From Sulfuritalea sp. (GTDB taxonomy: Bacteria; Pseudomonadota; Gammaproteobacteria; Burkholderiales; Rhodocyclaceae): 64,000 nucleotides of DNA. Within the stretch, counting starts at the first letter, position 1. Every line of letters begins with the position of its first letter. The translations under genes and the position numbers were made by a program. A model generated the notes under the pieces. That model made no database searches and was not told where the DNA came from. It saw nothing but the letters and a program-made list of their open reading frames with translations. Positions 24,241 to 32,309 of this stretch are shown one piece after another. The stretch is taken from positions 62,001 to 126,000 of the forward strand of contig NZ_JAFLDR010000005.1 of NCBI RefSeq assembly GCF_017302275.1. Reading direction: 5' to 3'.

Positions 24241-25227
24241 ATGTTGAGGCCGGAAATCGTCTGGTTTGCAGCCGTGTTCGCATTTTCGCTTTTGGCGCTG
24301 GGCGTCAGCCTGCGTCGTGGATGGGCCTGGTACCTTGCCGTCGATGTGCCGAACGACAGATCTCTGCATTCGCTGCCGGTTCCCCGGGTGGGGGGCGTGT
24401 TGATGATGCCGTGGGTATTGCTGGGGGCACTCGGGCTGACCGGCAATGCGATGCTGGTTGGCCTTGCCGGAATGCTGGTGATCATCTCGTTTGCCGATGA
24501 CCGGTTCGGGTTGCCTGTTGCGCTGAGATTCCTCGCACATCTCCTGCTGTCGGGGCTGGCAGCCGCAGAGGTCGGCGTGGTCGGCGTGCTCGGGTTGCTC
24601 CTGGCGACCTTGGCTATTGCGTGGATGACCAACCTCTTCAACTTCATGGATGGCTCCGATGGCCTTGCCGGGGGAATGGCAGCGTTCGGGTTCGGCGCCT
24701 ACGCCATTGCCGCGTTTCAGGCCGGCGACCTTCCCACCGCGCAGTTCTCGATGTGTGTCGTGGGCGGCGCTCTGGCTTTCCTGGCCTTCAATTTCTCGCC
24801 TGCGAGGATATTTCTTGGGGATGCCGGTTCCATTTCCCTGGGATTTCTTGCCGCAGTCCTGGGTTTGGAAGGCTGGCAGATGGGTGCCTGGAACGCATGG
24901 TTTCCGTTTCTTGTTTTTTCCCCGTTCGTGGTCGATGCGAGCGTGACCCTGATCCGGCGGGCGTTGCGCCGCGAGCGCGTATGGCGGGCGCATCGAGAAC
25001 ACGGCTACCAGAAGCTGGTGCAATGCGGATGGTCACACCGGAAACTCGCTCTGGCGGAGTATGCGCTCATGCTGGCTTGCAGCGGATCGGCGCTGGCATT
25101 GTTGCGAGCGGAGCATGGGATTCAGGCTTTCACGCTGGTGGCATGGGCTGCCGGATATGGGGGCTTGATTGTCTGGGTCGACAGGAAATGGAAGTACGGC
25201 GCGATGTGTCGCGGAGGGCAGGCATGA
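24241..25227 (+). CDS. Undecaprenyl-phosphate glycosyl-1-phosphate transferase, MraY/WecA family (WbpL-like)
   Basis: A 328-residue polytopic membrane protein with roughly ten hydrophobic segments. Family motifs: VPNDRSLHSLPVPRVGGVLM near the N-terminus, SFADDRFGLPVALR with the DD pair, LFNFMDGSDGLAGGMAAFG (the NxxNxxDG-type catalytic segment), ARIFLGDAGSISLGFL, and the cytoplasmic RRALRRERVWRAHREHGYQK basic loop. It transfers the first sugar-1-phosphate to undecaprenyl phosphate at the inner membrane. Next to a WbpM-type dehydratase the substrate is probably UDP-D-FucNAc or UDP-D-QuiNAc, as with WbpL. Confidence 0.9.
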   Translation: MLRPEIVWFAAVFAFSLLALGVSLRRGWAWYLAVDVPNDRSLHSLPVPRVGGVLMMPWVLLGALGLTGNAMLVGLAGMLVIISFADDRFGLPVALRFLAHLLLSGLAAAEVGVVGVLGLLLATLAIAWMTNLFNFMDGSDGLAGGMAAFGFGAYAIAAFQAGDLPTAQFSMCVVGGALAFLAFNFSPARIFLGDAGSISLGFLAAVLGLEGWQMGAWNAWFPFLVFSPFVVDASVTLIRRALRRERVWRAHREHGYQKLVQCGWSHRKLALAEYALMLACSGSALALLRAEHGIQAFTLVAWAAGYGGLIVWVDRKWKYGAMCRGGQA

Positions 25228-27044
25228 ATCGCGGCGCGATGATTTTCCTTCATGACTTGACGATGGTCGTGTTCGCCTGGCTAGGTGCTTTCTGGTTGCG
25301 GTTCAACCTGGACATTCCGGCCGACTTCAATCGGGCAATGTGGTCATCGCTCGGAGTGGTGGTCGTGGTGCAAGGTGTCGTCCTGTATGCCTTCGGCCTG
25401 TATCGGGGACTCTGGCGCTTTGCCAGTGTCTCGGACCTGAAGCGGATCCTGATCGCGTGCGGGGTTGCCGCACTAGCCTCACCGGCGGCGCTGGTGATGG
25501 CACAGCAACTGAACCAGGTGCCGCGTTCGGTCTTCATTCTTGAACCGCTGCTGCTGGTGCTGTTGATGGGTGGCGTGCGCTTTACCTACCGCGCCTGGAA
25601 GGACGGACATTTCTTCCTGCGTCGCACTGGCGTGGGAACACCGGTCCTGATAGTCGGCGCTGGCGATACGGCGATGCGCCTGATCAAGGAACTTGAAACG
25701 AGCCGGATCTGGCGCGTCGTCGGTCTGGTCGATGCGGGTTCGGCCCTGACCGGCCGCCACTTGGGCGACGTGCCTATCCTCGGCGGCATCGCGTCCATCG
25801 CGGAGCACGCGCAGCGCGCCGAAGCGCTGCACGCCATCATTGCCATGCCTTCGGCATCCGCCGCCGAGCGGCGCCATGCGACCGAACTGGCCGCAATGGC
25901 GGGATTGGCGGTTCTGACCGTGCCCTCGCTCGATGATCTGCTCACCGGCCGTGTCGCGATCTCCGCGATTCGCAAGGTCGAGCTCGAAGATCTGCTCGGT
26001 CGCGACCGCATCGAACTCGACGAAGCCGGCCTGCATCGGCTGCTGGAGGACAAGACCGTGCTGGTGACCGGCGCCGGCGGTTCCATCGGTTCCGAGCTGT
26101 GCCGGCAGATCGACCGCTTCCGGCCGCGCCTGCTGGTTTTTGTCGAACAGTCGGAGTTTGCGCTCTACAGCATCGAACAGGAATTCACCGGACAGCCGGT
26201 GGCCTGCGTGGTGGGCGACGTGAAGGACGTGGCGCGCATGGATGCGGTGTTTGCGGAGTACCGGCCGGATGTGGTGTTCCACGCCGCGGCCTACAAGCAC
26301 GTGCCGCTGATGGAATGCGCCAATGCCTGGGAAGCGGTGAAGAACAATGTGCAGGGCACCCTCAATGTCGCGCGTGCCGCGCTGGCCAGCGGCGTCGGGG
26401 AGTTCGTGCTGATTTCCACCGACAAGGCGGTCAACCCGACGAATGTCATGGGTGCCAGCAAGCGCCTCGCCGAAATGGTGTGCCAGGCGGTGCAGGCGCA
26501 ACGCTCGGCGACCCGCTTCGTCATGGTCCGCTTCGGCAATGTGCTGGGCTCGTCGGGCAGCGTGATTCCGCGCTTTCGGGAACAGATCGCCCGCGGTGGT
26601 CCGGTGACCGTGACCCATCCGGAGATCATTCGCTACTTCATGCTGATTCCGGAGGCGGCGCAACTGGTGCTGCAGGCGGGCCTGATGGCGGCCAGCGAAG
26701 CCGAAGGCGGACGCGTCTTCGTGCTCGACATGGGCGAACCGGTGCGCATCGTCGACCTGGCGCGCGACATGATCCGTCTTTCCGGATTCAGCGAGGACGA
26801 CATCAAGGTCGAATTCACCGGCTTGCGTCCCGGCGAGAAGCTCTACGAGGAACTGCTCGCCGACGGCGAGGCGACCCTGCCCACGCCGCATCCCAAACTG
26901 CGCATCGCCAAGCCCTCGGCGCTGCCCGATGACAAATGGCTCGCCGAGCTCGAAGCCTGGCTGGCGGCGTCGTGGCGCGCCGAGGACGAGGTGAAGGCCG
27001 GGCTCAGGCGCTGGGTGCAGGAATATCGGCCCGCAACGCATTGA
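25224..27044 (+). CDS. WbpM/CapD-type membrane UDP-N-acetylglucosamine 4,6-dehydratase
   Basis: A 606-residue protein from ATG 25224, which overlaps the upstream stop as ATGA. The N-terminal ~115 residues hold four hydrophobic segments; a first Rossmann module follows (TPVLIVGAGDTAMRLIKEL) and then the catalytic SDR domain with VLVTGAGGSIGSELCRQI, FHAAAYKHVPLMEC and ISTDKAVNPTNVMGASKRLAE. This is the large FlaA1/WbpM architecture. It makes the 4-keto-6-deoxy intermediate for UDP-D-QuiNAc or D-FucNAc. A WbpV-type 4-reductase is not adjacent. Its 3' end overlaps the convergent GT9 gene by 41 nt. Confidence 0.92.
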   Translation: MNRGAMIFLHDLTMVVFAWLGAFWLRFNLDIPADFNRAMWSSLGVVVVVQGVVLYAFGLYRGLWRFASVSDLKRILIACGVAALASPAALVMAQQLNQVPRSVFILEPLLLVLLMGGVRFTYRAWKDGHFFLRRTGVGTPVLIVGAGDTAMRLIKELETSRIWRVVGLVDAGSALTGRHLGDVPILGGIASIAEHAQRAEALHAIIAMPSASAAERRHATELAAMAGLAVLTVPSLDDLLTGRVAISAIRKVELEDLLGRDRIELDEAGLHRLLEDKTVLVTGAGGSIGSELCRQIDRFRPRLLVFVEQSEFALYSIEQEFTGQPVACVVGDVKDVARMDAVFAEYRPDVVFHAAAYKHVPLMECANAWEAVKNNVQGTLNVARAALASGVGEFVLISTDKAVNPTNVMGASKRLAEMVCQAVQAQRSATRFVMVRFGNVLGSSGSVIPRFREQIARGGPVTVTHPEIIRYFMLIPEAAQLVLQAGLMAASEAEGGRVFVLDMGEPVRIVDLARDMIRLSGFSEDDIKVEFTGLRPGEKLYEELLADGEATLPTPHPKLRIAKPSALPDDKWLAELEAWLAASWRAEDEVKAGLRRWVQEYRPATH

Positions 27045-28089
27045 AGGCGGCCACGGCTTCCGCCACCGTGATGTCGCCTACTTCCAGCGAAGGTTTCTGC
27101 AGCACCCGATAGGGCACGCCCCACGGGCGCCAGCGTGCCGCACCCGAGTTGCCGAACAGGCAGACGATGGGCAGGCCGAGGCCGGCGGCGAGGTGCATGG
27201 CGCCGCCATCGGCGCAGATCAGGGCATCGCATTCGGCCAGCGCGGCGATCAGTTCGGGCAGGGTTTGCGTCGGGCGTGCATCCACCTTGGCGCCGGCGAC
27301 CAAAGGAAGTCCCTGTGGGGCGCCGACTAATCCAAGTACCTCCCGTGCCTTGGCGTCATCCCCTGGGTGCAGCGGGTTGTCCTTGTCGCCGGGCGACCAC
27401 AACAGCATGAAACGTGGCGAGCCCGGAGCGGCGAGCATGTTGATCAATTCCGCGAAGCGTTCGGCCGGCCAGCGCTGCGAAGGCTTGCGCGCGCTGATGT
27501 GGATGCCTATGGTCGGGCAGCCGGCGGCGCCGGGGCGAAAAGTCGGCGCCCCACAGGGACTTCCTTCGGTCGCCGGCGCTACGGCGTTTGCCGCGATGAC
27601 GCGACAGGCCGGCGGTCCGCCTTCGATGCCATACACGGCTGCGACACGAAACACGTCCTCGACTTCATGACGGCCGGCATCGTCGAGTGGCAGTGCGAGA
27701 TCCAGCCCGTCGACCGCGCCGAAGCCGATGACGCGTTGCGGCGCGAGCCAGCGCGCGAGCCGGACCACCCGTGGTTGCGGCGTCGTGGTGGCGATGATGA
27801 TGTCGTCGATTCGCATCGCGCGCAGCCCTCGCATCATTTGCAGTCGCCGCCACAGGATGCCCGGCAGCGAATCGCCGCCGGCCCGGTGCTTTGCCTTGGT
27901 ATAGACGAAGACTTCGTCGAGGTCCGGGTTGCCGTCCAGCACCGGCGCGTTGTAACTGTTGACCAGGGCGCCGAGCCATGCGTCGGGGAAGCGCTGGCGC
28001 AGGGCGGCGATCAGCGGCGTGGTGCATACCAGGTCGCCGATATTGTCGCGGCGAATGACGAGGATTTTTCGGGGGGGGGCTAGGCTCAA
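27004..28089 (-). CDS. GT9-family (ADP-heptose:LPS heptosyltransferase-like) glycosyltransferase
   Basis: A 361-residue GT-B enzyme. KILVIRRDNIGDLVCTTPL is the family N-terminus, and CDALICADGGAMHLAAGLGL with IVCLFGNSG is the C-terminal donor motif. The best start is TTG 28089, 16 nt from the divergent apaH; codons 4-7 are encoded by a run of nine G/C bases (28071-28079). Two inverted copies of a 38-bp repeat lie within the gene, encoding GAPQGLP and EGSPCGAP peptides near residues 255-266 and 171-183, the inter-domain linker and a C-terminal loop. It probably adds a heptose or similar sugar to LPS core. Confidence 0.85.
   Translation of the reverse strand: MSLAPPRKILVIRRDNIGDLVCTTPLIAALRQRFPDAWLGALVNSYNAPVLDGNPDLDEVFVYTKAKHRAGGDSLPGILWRRLQMMRGLRAMRIDDIIIATTTPQPRVVRLARWLAPQRVIGFGAVDGLDLALPLDDAGRHEVEDVFRVAAVYGIEGGPPACRVIAANAVAPATEGSPCGAPTFRPGAAGCPTIGIHISARKPSQRWPAERFAELINMLAAPGSPRFMLLWSPGDKDNPLHPGDDAKAREVLGLVGAPQGLPLVAGAKVDARPTQTLPELIAALAECDALICADGGAMHLAAGLGLPIVCLFGNSGAARWRPWGVPYRVLQKPSLEVGDITVAEAVAAFNALRADIPAPSA
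27291..27328 (-). repeat. 38-bp dispersed repeat, copy L1 (inside GT9 gene)
   Basis: The reverse complement of this segment matches 27541-27578 at 37 of 38 positions. It begins AGTCGGCGCCCCACAGGG and ends GGTCGCCGGCG. It is read in frame as VGAPQGLPLVAGA in the GT9 protein. The inverted arrangement with copy L2, 212 nt apart, could form a long stem. Confidence 0.9.
27541..27578 (+). repeat. 38-bp dispersed repeat, copy L2 (inside GT9 gene)
   Basis: Forward copy, one mismatch from the inverted copy L1. In the minus-strand gene it is read as APATEGSPCGAPT, a different frame-strand combination from L1, yet keeps the reading frame open. The flanking bases (GCGAA before, CTACGGCG after) are also shared with the copy after ychF at 59788-59825. 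Confidence 0.9.
28071..28079. repeat. G9 homopolymer tract at the start of the GT9 gene
   Basis: Nine consecutive G residues (C on the coding strand) between the presumed TTG start and the first conserved motif of the GT9 glycosyltransferase. Tracts of this length can slip during replication and switch expression of surface-glycan genes. In an assembly they may also be sequencing errors. Confidence 0.8.
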
Positions 28090-28105
28090 GGTAAACTCGC
28101 CGGCT

Positions 28106-28942
28106 ATGGCTACATATGCAATCGGCGATGTGCAGGGATGTTACGACCCGCTCGGGCGCCTGCTCGACTATATCAGCTTCGATCCGGCCGCCGACCGCAT
28201 CTGGCTGGTCGGCGACCTGGTCAATCGCGGGCCACAGTCCCTGCAGGTGCTGCGCTTGGTCAAGTCGCTGGGCGCTGCGGCGACGGTGGTGCTGGGCAAC
28301 CACGACCTGCACCTGGTGATGCAGTCCGAGGGCTATGGCAAGGCCAGCGCCGAGGATACTTTTCGCGACGTGCTGGCCGCTCCGGATCGTGCCGAACTGC
28401 TCGCCTGGCTGCGGGCGCAGCCGCTATTCCATGTCGAAGGCGACTGGGCGATGGTGCATGCCGGCCTGTTGCCGGGGTGGTCGGTGGCGCAGGCGCAGGC
28501 GCTTTCCGACGAGGCGTCGGCGGCGCTGCAAGCTGACGACTATCGTGATTTCCTGGCCCATATGTGGGGTTCGGAGCCGCCTGCCTGGCGCGACGACCTT
28601 GCCGGCTGGGATCGCTTGCGCGTGGTGGTGAACGCGATGACGCGCATGCGTTACGTTACCGTAGCCGGCGCCATGGAGTTCCGCGCGACGGGCGCCAAGG
28701 CCCCCCCGGACAAGGGGCCGGTCGGGTGCGTGCCCTGGTTTGCCGCTCCGGGCCGAGCCAGCCGCGATCATCGCGTCATTTGCGGCCACTGGTCGGCGCT
28801 GGGTTATCGCGACGAGGACAATGTTCTGGCGCTCGACACCGGATGCCTCTGGGGCGGTTGCCTCACGGCGGTGCGGCTGGAGGATCGCCGCGTGTTTCGC
28901 CAGCCCTGCCCGCAACAGGCCAAGCCTTCGGGCTGGGACTGA
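28106..28942 (+). CDS. apaH: Symmetrical bis(5'-nucleosyl)-tetraphosphatase
   Basis: A 278-residue metallophosphatase that hydrolyses Ap4A to two ADP. From the ATG at 28106 the N-terminus is MATYAIGDVQGCYDPLGRLL; the remaining calcineurin-like metal motifs are WLVGDLVNRGPQSL, VLGNHDLHL and, toward the end, ICGHWSALGY. Length matches the ApaH family. It is divergent from the GT9 gene with only 16 nt between start codons, so any promoter must overlap one of the coding regions. It converges on the SlyB-like gene. Confidence 0.95.
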   Translation: MATYAIGDVQGCYDPLGRLLDYISFDPAADRIWLVGDLVNRGPQSLQVLRLVKSLGAAATVVLGNHDLHLVMQSEGYGKASAEDTFRDVLAAPDRAELLAWLRAQPLFHVEGDWAMVHAGLLPGWSVAQAQALSDEASAALQADDYRDFLAHMWGSEPPAWRDDLAGWDRLRVVVNAMTRMRYVTVAGAMEFRATGAKAPPDKGPVGCVPWFAAPGRASRDHRVICGHWSALGYRDEDNVLALDTGCLWGGCLTAVRLEDRRVFRQPCPQQAKPSGWD

Positions 28943-28968
28943 TTCCGTCGCCCGGCGTGGCCGCGCCG

Positions 28969-29430
28969 TCAGTGCGAAACGCGCGTGACGCCGCTGCCGG
29001 ACAGGACCCGCACCTTTTCACCGGCGCGGAACTGTTCGTCGGCTTCCTGTGTCACGGCGATGATCTTTCCGCTATCGAGTCTTATGGTGATTTCGAGGCC
29101 GTCTTTCCTGCTGGCCTTTTCCTCGATGACCTGGCCGGCGACGCCGCCGGCCACCGCGCCGAGTACCGAACCGACGGTGGAGCCCTTGCCATGTCCTAGG
29201 TTGCTGCCGGCGACGCCGCCGACGATGGCGCCCGCACCGGCACCGACGCCCGACTGTGTGCCTTCGATGGTCACGGTGCGCACCGATTCGACGATGCCCA
29301 TGCGCACCTGCATTTCGCCGCGCGTTTGCGAACGCGAGTAGGCCGAGCCCGACTGGCTACCGGCGCAAGCGGCGAGAAACACCGTGCCCGAGATCATCGA
29401 CGCGACAACGAGTATTCGTTTCCGATTCAT
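28969..29430 (-). CDS. Glycine-zipper outer-membrane lipoprotein, SlyB-like
   Basis: A 153-residue protein with a type II signal peptide ending in the lipobox LAAC (Cys ~22), so the mature form is lipidated. The middle is a glycine-zipper 2TM region (GAGAGAIVGGVAGSNLGHGK and VGSVLGAVAGGVAGQVIEE), followed by a small basic/acidic C-terminal domain. This is the SlyB/PcpL-type layout. ATG 29430 is chosen because GGAG precedes it; an upstream in-frame ATG gives three or four extra residues. It stands alone, 35 nt downstream of the PfkB kinase gene on the same strand. Confidence 0.9.
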   Translation of the reverse strand: MNRKRILVVASMISGTVFLAACAGSQSGSAYSRSQTRGEMQVRMGIVESVRTVTIEGTQSGVGAGAGAIVGGVAGSNLGHGKGSTVGSVLGAVAGGVAGQVIEEKASRKDGLEITIRLDSGKIIAVTQEADEQFRAGEKVRVLSGSGVTRVSH

Positions 29431-29465
29431 CTGCATCTCCATGTCATGGCAGCTGCCCGTGGCGC

Positions 29466-30401
29466 CTACCAGAGGTCTTCGCCAAAGGCCGCGCGATACC
29501 GCGCCGCAATCTCGGCGGCGGTCAGCTTGTGGTTCTGGCCGCCGCGATGGGCGATCTTGATCGATCCCATCAGGGACGCCAGCCGTCCGGTCTTTTCCCA
29601 AGCCCAGCCCTTGCCGATGCCGTGCAGCAAGCCGGCGCGATACGCATCGCCGCAACCGGTCGGATCCACCAGCGACTGCGGTGGCGCCGTCGGAATCTCG
29701 ATGCGGCGACCCTCGGCGTAGATGTGCGATCCGCTGCCGCCCAGCGTAACTATCAGCGCTTTTACCTCGCCGGCCAGTTGCTCCAGCGAGCGCCCGGTGC
29801 GTTCGGTCAATAGCTTGGCTTCGTAGTCATTGACCGTGCAGTAGTCGGCGAGTTTCAGGAAGTCCATGAGTTCGTCGCCATTGAACATCGGCAGGCCCTG
29901 GCCCGGATCGAAGACGAAGGGAACGCCGGCGTCCCTGAATTCGCGCGCATGCTGCAGCATGCCGTCGCGGCCGTCGGGCGATACGATGCCGAGTCCGACA
30001 CCACGGGCGTCCGTTACCTTGTTTTGGTGTGACTGCGTCATCGCCCCCGGGTGGAAGGCGGTGATCTGGTTGTCGTCGAGGTCGGTGGTGATGAAGGCCT
30101 GGGCGGTGAAGCTGCCCGGCACGTCCCTGACGTGGGTGGCATCGAGGCCGAGCTGCTTGAGGCGATGCATGTAAGGCGCACTATCGTCGCCGACCGTCGC
30201 CATGATCAGCGGCTCATCGCCGAGCAGGCGCAGCGAGTAGGCGATGTTGCCGGCACAGCCGCCGAACTCGCGCCGCATGTCGGGCACCAGGAAGGCGACG
30301 TTGAGGATGTGGATCTGCTCGGGCAGGATGTGGTTCTTGAAGCGATCGCCGAAGACCATGATGGTGTCGTAGGCCATCGAACCGCAGATAAGTGTTTTCA
30401 T
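29466..30401 (-). CDS. PfkB-family carbohydrate/nucleoside kinase
   Basis: A 311-residue ribokinase-fold protein. LICGSMAYDTIMVFGDRF at the N-terminus, REFGGCAGNIAYSLRLLG (substrate GG motif) and the C-terminal VDPTGCGDAYRAGLLHGI with the catalytic Asp identify the PfkB family. Similar proteins in proteobacteria are annotated as adenosine or ribokinase-like sugar kinases; the substrate cannot be fixed from sequence. It follows the zinc-ribbon gene by 15 nt and may belong to the accBC-prmA transcript. Confidence 0.88.
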   Translation of the reverse strand: MKTLICGSMAYDTIMVFGDRFKNHILPEQIHILNVAFLVPDMRREFGGCAGNIAYSLRLLGDEPLIMATVGDDSAPYMHRLKQLGLDATHVRDVPGSFTAQAFITTDLDDNQITAFHPGAMTQSHQNKVTDARGVGLGIVSPDGRDGMLQHAREFRDAGVPFVFDPGQGLPMFNGDELMDFLKLADYCTVNDYEAKLLTERTGRSLEQLAGEVKALIVTLGGSGSHIYAEGRRIEIPTAPPQSLVDPTGCGDAYRAGLLHGIGKGWAWEKTGRLASLMGSIKIAHRGGQNHKLTAAEIAARYRAAFGEDLW

Positions 30402-30416
30402 TCGGGCTTTCGGGGG

Positions 30417-31412
30417 TCAGGGATAAAAGAGGTAGAGCCGGTAGCCGCTGGCGGCCATTTCGCCGGTATCCACGCGTACGTTGACGGCGATGTCCGCGTT
30501 GGGTGGCATGCCATCGACGGTGGAAGAACGCGGTGGCAGGTAATTGGCCGGAGCAAGCACCTTGCGCGCCACGGGCTTGTCGGCCGTGTCGGTCAACGTC
30601 AGTTCGAGATGGGGGAACTCCTGGGCGAAAGGCGCGCGATTCTTCAGGGTCGCAGTCAGGGTGAGGAGGCCCTTGGTTTCGGTGTCGGGATGCAGGTCTG
30701 AGGCTTCGATTCCGACCAGCCCGACCTTGGCCGGCAGGCCGACTTCGCAAGCGGCCAGATCGCACAGGGAAACCAGTGCCGGCCTTGCCTCCGGCCACAC
30801 TACGGCGAGTTCGGTTCGAAACGCGAGTGCGGCCTGCAGTCCGAGCAGCAGCGTGGCGAACAGGCTGCCGGCTATCCACGGCCAGCGTCGTGGCGGCGGT
30901 TCGGAAACGATATCTTCCCGCTCCTGCCCCTCGGGCTCGGTTGCGGCCTCACCGGCATCGACGGTTTCGGCTTCGGGTGGATCTGGCGGCGCCATGTCCG
31001 CTTCGACAGGTGCGATTGCTTCAGGTAATTCGCGGGCCACGGGGGCGACCAAGCCGTGTGAAGTGTCGGCCGCGGCGCCTGTTTCGGTGAACGCATCGGC
31101 ACCACCGGGCAGCTGATCGGCTTGTAGCGGCTCGAAGCCGGAAACGCCTTGCTCGGCGTCGGGTGCCGGCGCGAGGTCATCCACAAAAGTCGGCGTTGGC
31201 GAGACGGCAAGCTCCGGCCCGGAATTGGCGGCCGCCGCGCCGCGCGCCGCCAAAGGAGGGGCGGGGTGCACCAGCAGCGGCTCCTCGATCAGGCTGTCGA
31301 GCGCATTGAAGGCATGCTGGCAGGCACCGCAACGCACGCGGCCGAAGCGCGCCTTGATCTGTTCGGCGGTGACGCGAAAGCGCGTGTCGCAGGCCGGGCA
31401 GCGCGTCAGCAC
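30417..31412 (-). CDS. Zinc-ribbon (MJ0042-type) and DUF3426 membrane protein
   Basis: About 331 residues from GTG 31412, chosen for the GGAGGG seven bases upstream. The N-terminus LTRCPACDTRF...RCGACQHAFN is a CxxC/CxxC MJ0042 zinc ribbon. A long Pro/Glu/Ala-rich low-complexity stretch follows, then a single membrane segment (WPWIAGSLFATLLLGLQAAL) and a periplasmic DUF3426 domain ending in PPNADIAVNVRV. Betaproteobacteria commonly encode this protein immediately after prmA, as here with a 7-nt overlap. Function unknown. Confidence 0.88.
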   Translation of the reverse strand: MLTRCPACDTRFRVTAEQIKARFGRVRCGACQHAFNALDSLIEEPLLVHPAPPLAARGAAAANSGPELAVSPTPTFVDDLAPAPDAEQGVSGFEPLQADQLPGGADAFTETGAAADTSHGLVAPVARELPEAIAPVEADMAPPDPPEAETVDAGEAATEPEGQEREDIVSEPPPRRWPWIAGSLFATLLLGLQAALAFRTELAVVWPEARPALVSLCDLAACEVGLPAKVGLVGIEASDLHPDTETKGLLTLTATLKNRAPFAQEFPHLELTLTDTADKPVARKVLAPANYLPPRSSTVDGMPPNADIAVNVRVDTGEMAASGYRLYLFYP

Positions 31413-32305
31413 CGCGTACCCTCCAGCCTCACCCATCCCTCGCGTTCGGCGCCGACGCGCAACGCGACCAGCGGCGCATAGGCGGCAATCACCTGGTCGG
31501 CCTGGAGCGCCAGCACGCCCGCCAGCGCGATACGGCCGCCGGGCGCGATTCGTCCGGCGAGCAGCGGCGCCAGCACGCAGAGGGGGTTGGTAAGAATATT
31601 GGCGACCACGATGTCGAACTGTTCGTCGAGTTTTTCCCGGGAATGGCGCAAGGCAAGCGTCACCCTGTTGTTGGCGGCATTGTCGCGCGCCGCGATCAGC
31701 GCATTGTCGTCGATATCGACGCCCAGCACCGAGGCCGCGCCTAGCCTCGCCGCCGCGATGCCGAGGATGCCGGAACCGCAGCCGTAATCAAGCACTGTCT
31801 CCCCGCCGCATAGCGTGTCGCAAAGCCATTGCAGACAGAGGAAGGTGGTCGGGTGCGAGCCGGTGCCGAAGGCCAGGCCTGGATCGAGTACCAGGTTGAT
31901 CGCGGAGGTGTCGGGCGCGGCGTGCCACGACGGTACGATCCACAGGCGCTCATTGACCCGGATGGGATCGAACTGGGCCTGGGTCAGTCGCACCCAGTCC
32001 TGTTCCGCTACCTCGTCGAGCTCGATTTCGGGCAGGTTGTCGATGCCCGCCGCCACCGTCGCTGCGGCGATGCGCCCGATCAGGTCTTCGCTCGGATCGA
32101 ACAAGGCCACCACCCTGCTTTCGCTCCAGAGCGGGGTGGCCGGCCCGCCGCCGGACGCATCGGGTTCGCCGAATTGAGGCGTCTCCAGATCGGTACCGGC
32201 CCGCGCATCCTCGACGCTCACGGAAATGGCACCGGCCGCCATCAGGGCATCCGAGAGCGTGTCCGCATGCGCGGCGTCGGTCTCCAGGGTGACGCTGACC
32301 CACAT
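31406..32305 (-). CDS. prmA: Ribosomal protein L11 methyltransferase
   Basis: A 299-residue SAM methyltransferase that trimethylates ribosomal protein L11. The N-terminal substrate-recognition domain begins MWVSVTLETDAAHADTLSDA; the catalytic domain has TVLDYGCGSGILGIAAARLG and the NPPF-like motif VVANILTNPL. Start 32305 is set by homology and by GGGGAAG upstream; longer readings lack similarity. It lies 4 nt downstream of accC in the conserved accB-accC-prmA order. Confidence 0.95.
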   Translation of the reverse strand: MWVSVTLETDAAHADTLSDALMAAGAISVSVEDARAGTDLETPQFGEPDASGGGPATPLWSESRVVALFDPSEDLIGRIAAATVAAGIDNLPEIELDEVAEQDWVRLTQAQFDPIRVNERLWIVPSWHAAPDTSAINLVLDPGLAFGTGSHPTTFLCLQWLCDTLCGGETVLDYGCGSGILGIAAARLGAASVLGVDIDDNALIAARDNAANNRVTLALRHSREKLDEQFDIVVANILTNPLCVLAPLLAGRIAPGGRIALAGVLALQADQVIAAYAPLVALRVGAEREGWVRLEGTRC

Positions 32306-32309
32306 GGAA

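Noticed and set aside
25652-25675. Match to the short dispersed repeat in the WbpM-type gene
   Set aside because: The bases encode the conserved nucleotide-binding motif IVGAGDTAMR, so similarity is explained by coding constraint; it also warns that some other coding matches may be chance.
25479-27041. 520-codon antisense open frame opposite the WbpM-type gene
   Set aside because: His/Arg-rich composition with no domain, mirrored by a strongly coding + strand.
24621-27044. Apparent 807-residue form of the WbpM-type protein
   Set aside because: The first 201 codons are out-of-frame within the WecA/WbpL-type gene; ATG 25224 overlapping the stop is the natural start.
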